A DNA stretch of 64,000 bases from Mucilaginibacter cryoferens (GTDB lineage Bacteria > Bacteroidota > Bacteroidia > Sphingobacteriales > Sphingobacteriaceae), in the NCBI RefSeq assembly GCF_014205845.1, contig NZ_JACHCR010000017.1:90473-154472 (forward strand). The letters run 5' to 3'. The translations under genes were made by a program, and so were the position numbers. Positions 60,670-64,000 of this stretch are shown piece by piece. The notes beneath the pieces are model-generated. The model had not been told where the DNA came from. It did not search any database and saw only the letters and a program-made list of their open reading frames with translations. Position 1 is the stretch's first letter. Every line of letters begins with the position of its first letter.

Positions 60670-61668
60670 ATGTATATCAATATCACCGACAGCGAAACAG
60701 CGGATAATAAAAGCGGCAGCGGCAGCCTGGTTCATTATTTGGATAAGGAGAACCGGACAGATCTTACCAAGCAGCCGGAATACTGGTTTAACCAGGAACG
60801 TGGCAATATCCTTTCTGACGAAGTAAGACTGGCCATTGATAATAACATCGCCAAACTTAGTAAAGGGGATGCCAAATTTTTCCTCGTTAATATCAGCCCA
60901 AGCCAGAAAGAGATCGCTTACCTCAAAGAGCAATACGGCGAGGTTAGTGCAAAGGAACAGCTAAAAGCCTATGCTGCATCCGTCATGGATGAATACGCAC
61001 GCAACTTTAAAAGGCCGGGGATTGAAAGCGGCAAAGACCTGCTTTGGTTCGGCAAACTGGAAAATTATCGCTATTACAGTCACAAAGACCCCGAAGTTAA
61101 GCAGGGCCTAAAAAAACGCGGTGAACGCAAGGACGGCGAACAAATGCACATACAGGTCATTGTCAGCCGCAAGGACATTACCAATAAGATCAAACTCAGT
61201 CCGATGAATAACTCAAAAGGCAGGAACACCGAACATTCTAAGAGAATGGGACAGTTTGACCGTTCAGCCTTTAAAGCATCCGGCGAGCGGGTTTTTGATG
61301 AAAAGTTTGGCTTTGAGCGCGGCTTAACCGAAACTTTCCGGTATGCCAATGCCCAGAAAAAAGGCGGTTTGGATGAGCGGATAGCCCTGCAAACAGAAAG
61401 GCGAAACCAGGAATCAGTAGGAAAACAACGACCGGCGGCGCAGCAGCAAGGCAAGAAAAACACTACGGCGCAGCAACCAGTTTCACTATTAGAAAAAAGC
61501 AAACCGTCATTCAATCTTTTGGAAAAAGAGCCAAAGGCAAACCTGCCGGACTTACTATCCCAGACATCAGATAACCTGCTACAATCCCTTTTAGACAATT
61601 CAAAGGGCGACAGCGCCCCTTTATTGCCGCGCAAGAAAGGCAAACGGCGCAAAGGCATGGGCCTTTAA
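60670..61668 (+). CDS. mobB: MobB-family relaxase (DUF5712)
   Basis: A 332-residue relaxase. The N-terminal half is conserved: MYINITDSETADNKSGSGSLVHYLDKE, LLWFGKLENYRYYSHKDPEV and MHIQVIVSRKD, the last resembling the metal-binding HxHxxxS segment. It nicks oriT and leads the strand in transfer. The C-terminal third is low-complexity and Gln/Lys-rich, as is common in the family. It follows bfmA by 7 bp and precedes mobC by 29 bp. Confidence 0.88.
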   Translation: MYINITDSETADNKSGSGSLVHYLDKENRTDLTKQPEYWFNQERGNILSDEVRLAIDNNIAKLSKGDAKFFLVNISPSQKEIAYLKEQYGEVSAKEQLKAYAASVMDEYARNFKRPGIESGKDLLWFGKLENYRYYSHKDPEVKQGLKKRGERKDGEQMHIQVIVSRKDITNKIKLSPMNNSKGRNTEHSKRMGQFDRSAFKASGERVFDEKFGFERGLTETFRYANAQKKGGLDERIALQTERRNQESVGKQRPAAQQQGKKNTTAQQPVSLLEKSKPSFNLLEKEPKANLPDLLSQTSDNLLQSLLDNSKGDSAPLLPRKKGKRRKGMGL

Positions 61669-61697
61669 TCATCATTAAACACATTAAAAACTACATT

Positions 61698-63734
61698 ATG
61701 CAAACAGGCGAGGACATACAGGGGCTACGGAAGATCATTGATTTTACCCGGCTGATCAGCTTAACTATTTTAAGTATTCATTTTTATATCAGTTGCTTTG
61801 CAGCCTTTCAGCACTGGCACTGGACAGCGGAGATCACTAACCGTCTAATAATGAATATCAGCAAAACCGGCTTATTTATAGGAATGCTCAAACCCAAGCT
61901 GGCGGCATTGCTGTTATTAATTGTTTCCCTTATCGGGGCGAAAGGCAAAAAAGACGAAAAGATCAGGAAAGATACTATTGCTATCTATATCGGTGCCGGG
62001 CTGCTCTTATACTTTATTAGCGTGCTTTGCTTTTACCTCAATGCCACTGCAACAATTGTGGCGATCAGTTACATGGGCATTACCGGCTTAGGCTACCTGC
62101 TTATTTTAACAGGTGGTGGCCGCTTATCCCGCCTGCTGAAGCTGAACCTGCAAAAAGACATTTTCAATAGCGAAAACGAAACATTTCCGCAGGACGAGCA
62201 ATTGCGGGTCAATGAATATTCGGTTAACCTACCAGCCAAATACAGTTTAAAAGGTAAAGTCCGCAATAGCTGGATAAATTTTATTAATCCCTTTCGCGGC
62301 CTTTTAGTGGTGGGTACACCGGGAGCGGGCAAATCTTACTTCGTTATCCGGCATGTGATCGATCAGCATTTAAAAAAGGGTTTCAGCATGTTCATTTATG
62401 ATTTTAAGTTTGACGATTTAACCAAGATCGCCTATAATAAACTGAAGAAATATCAAAAGAACTATAAAGTCACGCCTAAATTCTACCTGATCAATTTTGA
62501 CGACCTATCAAGGACGCACCGTTGTAACCCGCTTGATCCGCAAAGTATGGATGATATTACCGATGCGACCGAAGCATCGCGCACCATCTTATTAGGCTTA
62601 AACCGCGAGTGGATCAAGAAACAGGGTGATTTCTTTGTGGAAAGTCCGATTAACTTTTTAACGGCCATCATCTGGTATCTGCGTAAATACGAGAATGGCA
62701 GGTATTGCACACTACCCCATGTCATCGAATTGATGCAGGCTGACTACGAGGAACTGTTCCCGATCTTAAAAGAGCAGGAAGAAATTAAGGTGCTGATCAA
62801 TCCTTTTATATCCGCATTCCAAAACAAGGCTAAGGAACAGTTGGAGGGGCAAGTTGCCAGTGCCAAGATCAGCCTGGCCCGGTTATCATCCCCGCAATTG
62901 TATTACGTATTGTCCGGCAATGATTTTACATTGGACATAAATAACCCGACAGCGCCGAAGATCGTTTGCATGGGCAATAATCCGCAGAAGCTGCAAACCT
63001 ATGGTGCCGTGTTATCGCTTTATATTTCCAGGGTAATTAAACTGGCCAACCGCAAGAACCAGTTAAAAAGCAGTTTGATCTTTGACGAGTTTCCTACCAT
63101 TTACTTTAATAATATAGACAGCCTGATAGCAACGGCACGTTCAAACAAGGTAGCCACCACGTTAGGCATACAGGATTATAGCCAATTAAAAAAGGATTAC
63201 GGACGTGAACAAGCCGAGGTAATCATGAATATTGTCGGCAATATCATCAGTGGACAAGTTACCGGTGACACCGCCAAGCAGCTATCCGAGCGTGTCGGTA
63301 AGATCATGCAGGAACGCAACAGCGTGAGCATAAACAGCAATGATACTTCGATCAGCAAATCAACCCAACTGGATTACGCTGTACCCGCTTCCAAAATATC
63401 GGCATTATCTTCTGGTACATTTGTAGGAATGGTAGCGGATAATCCTGATGAGAAAATCGATTTAAAAGTATTTCACAGCGAAATTCAGAATGATCACGCT
63501 GCTATTAAAACCGAAGAAGACGGGTATCAGCCAGTTCCTATAATAAACAAGGTAACGGCAGAAGATATACAGGAAAACTACCTGATGATTAAAGCGGATG
63601 TGCAGGGCCTGATAGATACCGAGATCGGTATATTAAAAGAGCGGAAAGCTGCCGAAATAACTGAGGAACCGGCCAACCCTGAAAGCAAGGGCGAAAATAC
63701 CGGAGAGACGGCCGGGGCGTCGATGTCCATGTAA
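61698..63734 (+). CDS. mobC: MobC type IV coupling protein (TraG/VirD4-like)
   Basis: A 678-residue membrane-anchored ATPase. Helices occur at about 17-37, 66-82, 95-115 and 120-138. Walker A is GTPGAGKS at 206-213 and Walker B is in SLIFDEFPTIYF around residue 460. NKVATTLGIQDYSQLKKDYG is the conserved TraG-type downstream segment. It connects the relaxase-DNA complex to a secretion channel, perhaps supplied by another element. The extreme C-terminus is acidic and low in complexity. Confidence 0.92.
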   Translation: MQTGEDIQGLRKIIDFTRLISLTILSIHFYISCFAAFQHWHWTAEITNRLIMNISKTGLFIGMLKPKLAALLLLIVSLIGAKGKKDEKIRKDTIAIYIGAGLLLYFISVLCFYLNATATIVAISYMGITGLGYLLILTGGGRLSRLLKLNLQKDIFNSENETFPQDEQLRVNEYSVNLPAKYSLKGKVRNSWINFINPFRGLLVVGTPGAGKSYFVIRHVIDQHLKKGFSMFIYDFKFDDLTKIAYNKLKKYQKNYKVTPKFYLINFDDLSRTHRCNPLDPQSMDDITDATEASRTILLGLNREWIKKQGDFFVESPINFLTAIIWYLRKYENGRYCTLPHVIELMQADYEELFPILKEQEEIKVLINPFISAFQNKAKEQLEGQVASAKISLARLSSPQLYYVLSGNDFTLDINNPTAPKIVCMGNNPQKLQTYGAVLSLYISRVIKLANRKNQLKSSLIFDEFPTIYFNNIDSLIATARSNKVATTLGIQDYSQLKKDYGREQAEVIMNIVGNIISGQVTGDTAKQLSERVGKIMQERNSVSINSNDTSISKSTQLDYAVPASKISALSSGTFVGMVADNPDEKIDLKVFHSEIQNDHAAIKTEEDGYQPVPIINKVTAEDIQENYLMIKADVQGLIDTEIGILKERKAAEITEEPANPESKGENTGETAGASMSM

Positions 63735-63738
63735 TCTA

Positions 63739-63846
63739 TTGTATAAAAACATCTCGTCTATAACAGATGCTAAAAATGGCGAGAGACTTGTTCAAATAGG
63801 ATTTAATCAAGAAAGACTCTGCATTGATCAAGCCGAAAAGCAATGA
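63739..63846 (+). other. Possible 35-codon ORF or gene remnant after mobC
   Basis: An open frame from TTG at 63739 to TGA at 63844 encodes LYKNISSITDAKNGERLVQ and further protein-like sequence, ending DQAEKQ. The composition is plausible, but the start is weak. It could be a truncated gene cut off by the following insertion sequence. I cannot assign it. Confidence 0.25.
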
Positions 63847-63904
63847 GCCCGAACAACAGCTGCGGTGATTTAAAGGTTTTTCTTTTCATCCCAAGTATAC
63901 TAAA

Positions 63905-64000
63905 CTGAGATAGTCACAATTTAATCTGACAGTTACGATAATTTAAAACACGTAACAGAGATTAGTATTATGACAACCCAAGCAAAGATCATCAAAAACA
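63905..64000 (+). mobile_element. Left end of a probable IS481-family insertion sequence (cut by window end)
   Basis: The ORF starting at 63971 reads MTTQAKIIKN, which matches the N-terminus I remember for IS481 transposases in Bacteroidota. The stretch before it, with GATAGTCACAATTTAATCTG at about 63917-63936, would carry the left inverted repeat. The right part is outside the window, so the call is tentative. Confidence 0.5.
63971..64000 (+). CDS. Start of a probable IS481 transposase (partial)
   Basis: Only ten codons are visible, MTTQAKIIKN, from the ATG at 63971 to the window end. The sequence is consistent with the N-terminal helix-turn-helix region of IS481-type transposases. With so little sequence it could also be another protein. 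Confidence 0.45.

Larger units (their letters stand above)
55336..64000. mobile_element. Integrative mobilizable element, left end at tRNA-Leu; right end outside the window
   Basis: From left to right: tRNA-overlapping serine recombinase, small partner gene, RsbQ-like hydrolase and histidine kinase cassette, 57-residue ORF, oriT-like hairpins, bfmA, mobB relaxase, mobC coupling protein, and the start of an IS481-like transposase. No full type IV secretion set is visible, so it looks mobilizable, but conjugation genes could follow beyond 64000. The far attachment site, a repeat of the tRNA 3' half, should lie outside. Confidence 0.82.

Overview
The window looks like a chromosome segment of a Bacteroidota bacterium, most likely a Sphingobacteriaceae member close to Mucilaginibacter or Pedobacter (inference). 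The evidence is the Bacteroidota-type promoter box TAnnTTTG before a tRNA and elsewhere, the gene types (GH9, GH20, PmoA/DUF6807, DUF4965 glutaminase-like, TAT Gfo/Idh, BfmA-MobB-MobC mobilization genes) and hairpin repeats of the kind common in these genomes.

Region 1 (about 0.9-21.2 kb) is a surface-glycan locus. A tightly overlapping plus-strand run holds glycosyltransferases, a flippase, two O-antigen polymerase/ligase-like membrane proteins and a nucleotidyltransferase-fold protein. A minus-strand run holds three radical SAM enzymes and a methyltransferase. A plus-strand trio follows (methyltransferase, amidohydrolase, glycosyltransferase), then a minus-strand pair (exporter-type ABC protein and glycosyltransferase). 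The radical SAM/methyltransferase/amidohydrolase core between glycan genes suggests an unusually modified sugar or glycolipid.

Region 2 (21.3-48.9 kb) is mostly chromosomal: an OmpA-like lipoprotein, a fatty acid desaturase very like eukaryotic dihydroceramide desaturase, GH9 and GH20 enzymes, a JmjC/cupin protein, a complete RND efflux operon (TetR, adaptor, pump, outer-membrane factor) with candidate TetR operators, a glutaminase-like enzyme, tRNA-Leu(UAG), a DUF2806 protein, a PmoA-like protein next to a Gfo/Idh oxidoreductase, a stand-alone COX1-tail-like membrane protein and an S15 hydrolase. Several MITE-like palindromic repeats lie between genes, and a structured RNA with its own promoter and terminator lies at 26.4-26.6 kb.

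Region 3 (48.9-55.3 kb) is a second glycan precursor locus: polyprenyl-phosphate sugar transferase, TviB-type UDP-sugar dehydrogenase, Kdo pathway genes kdsD and kdsA, then hscB and tRNA-Leu(CAA).

Region 4 (55.3 kb to the window end) is the left part of an integrative mobilizable element in tRNA-Leu(CAA). Its serine recombinase takes its last codons and stop codon from the tRNA gene. Next comes a two-gene cassette: an RsbQ/KAI2-type alpha/beta hydrolase and a histidine kinase whose first PAS domain resembles that of RsbP. Related palindromes flank the cassette. After it come a small ORF, an oriT-like region, bfmA, mobB and mobC, and the apparent start of an IS481-type transposase. The right end lies outside the window. 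The RsbQ-histidine kinase pair on a mobile element is the most striking system here.
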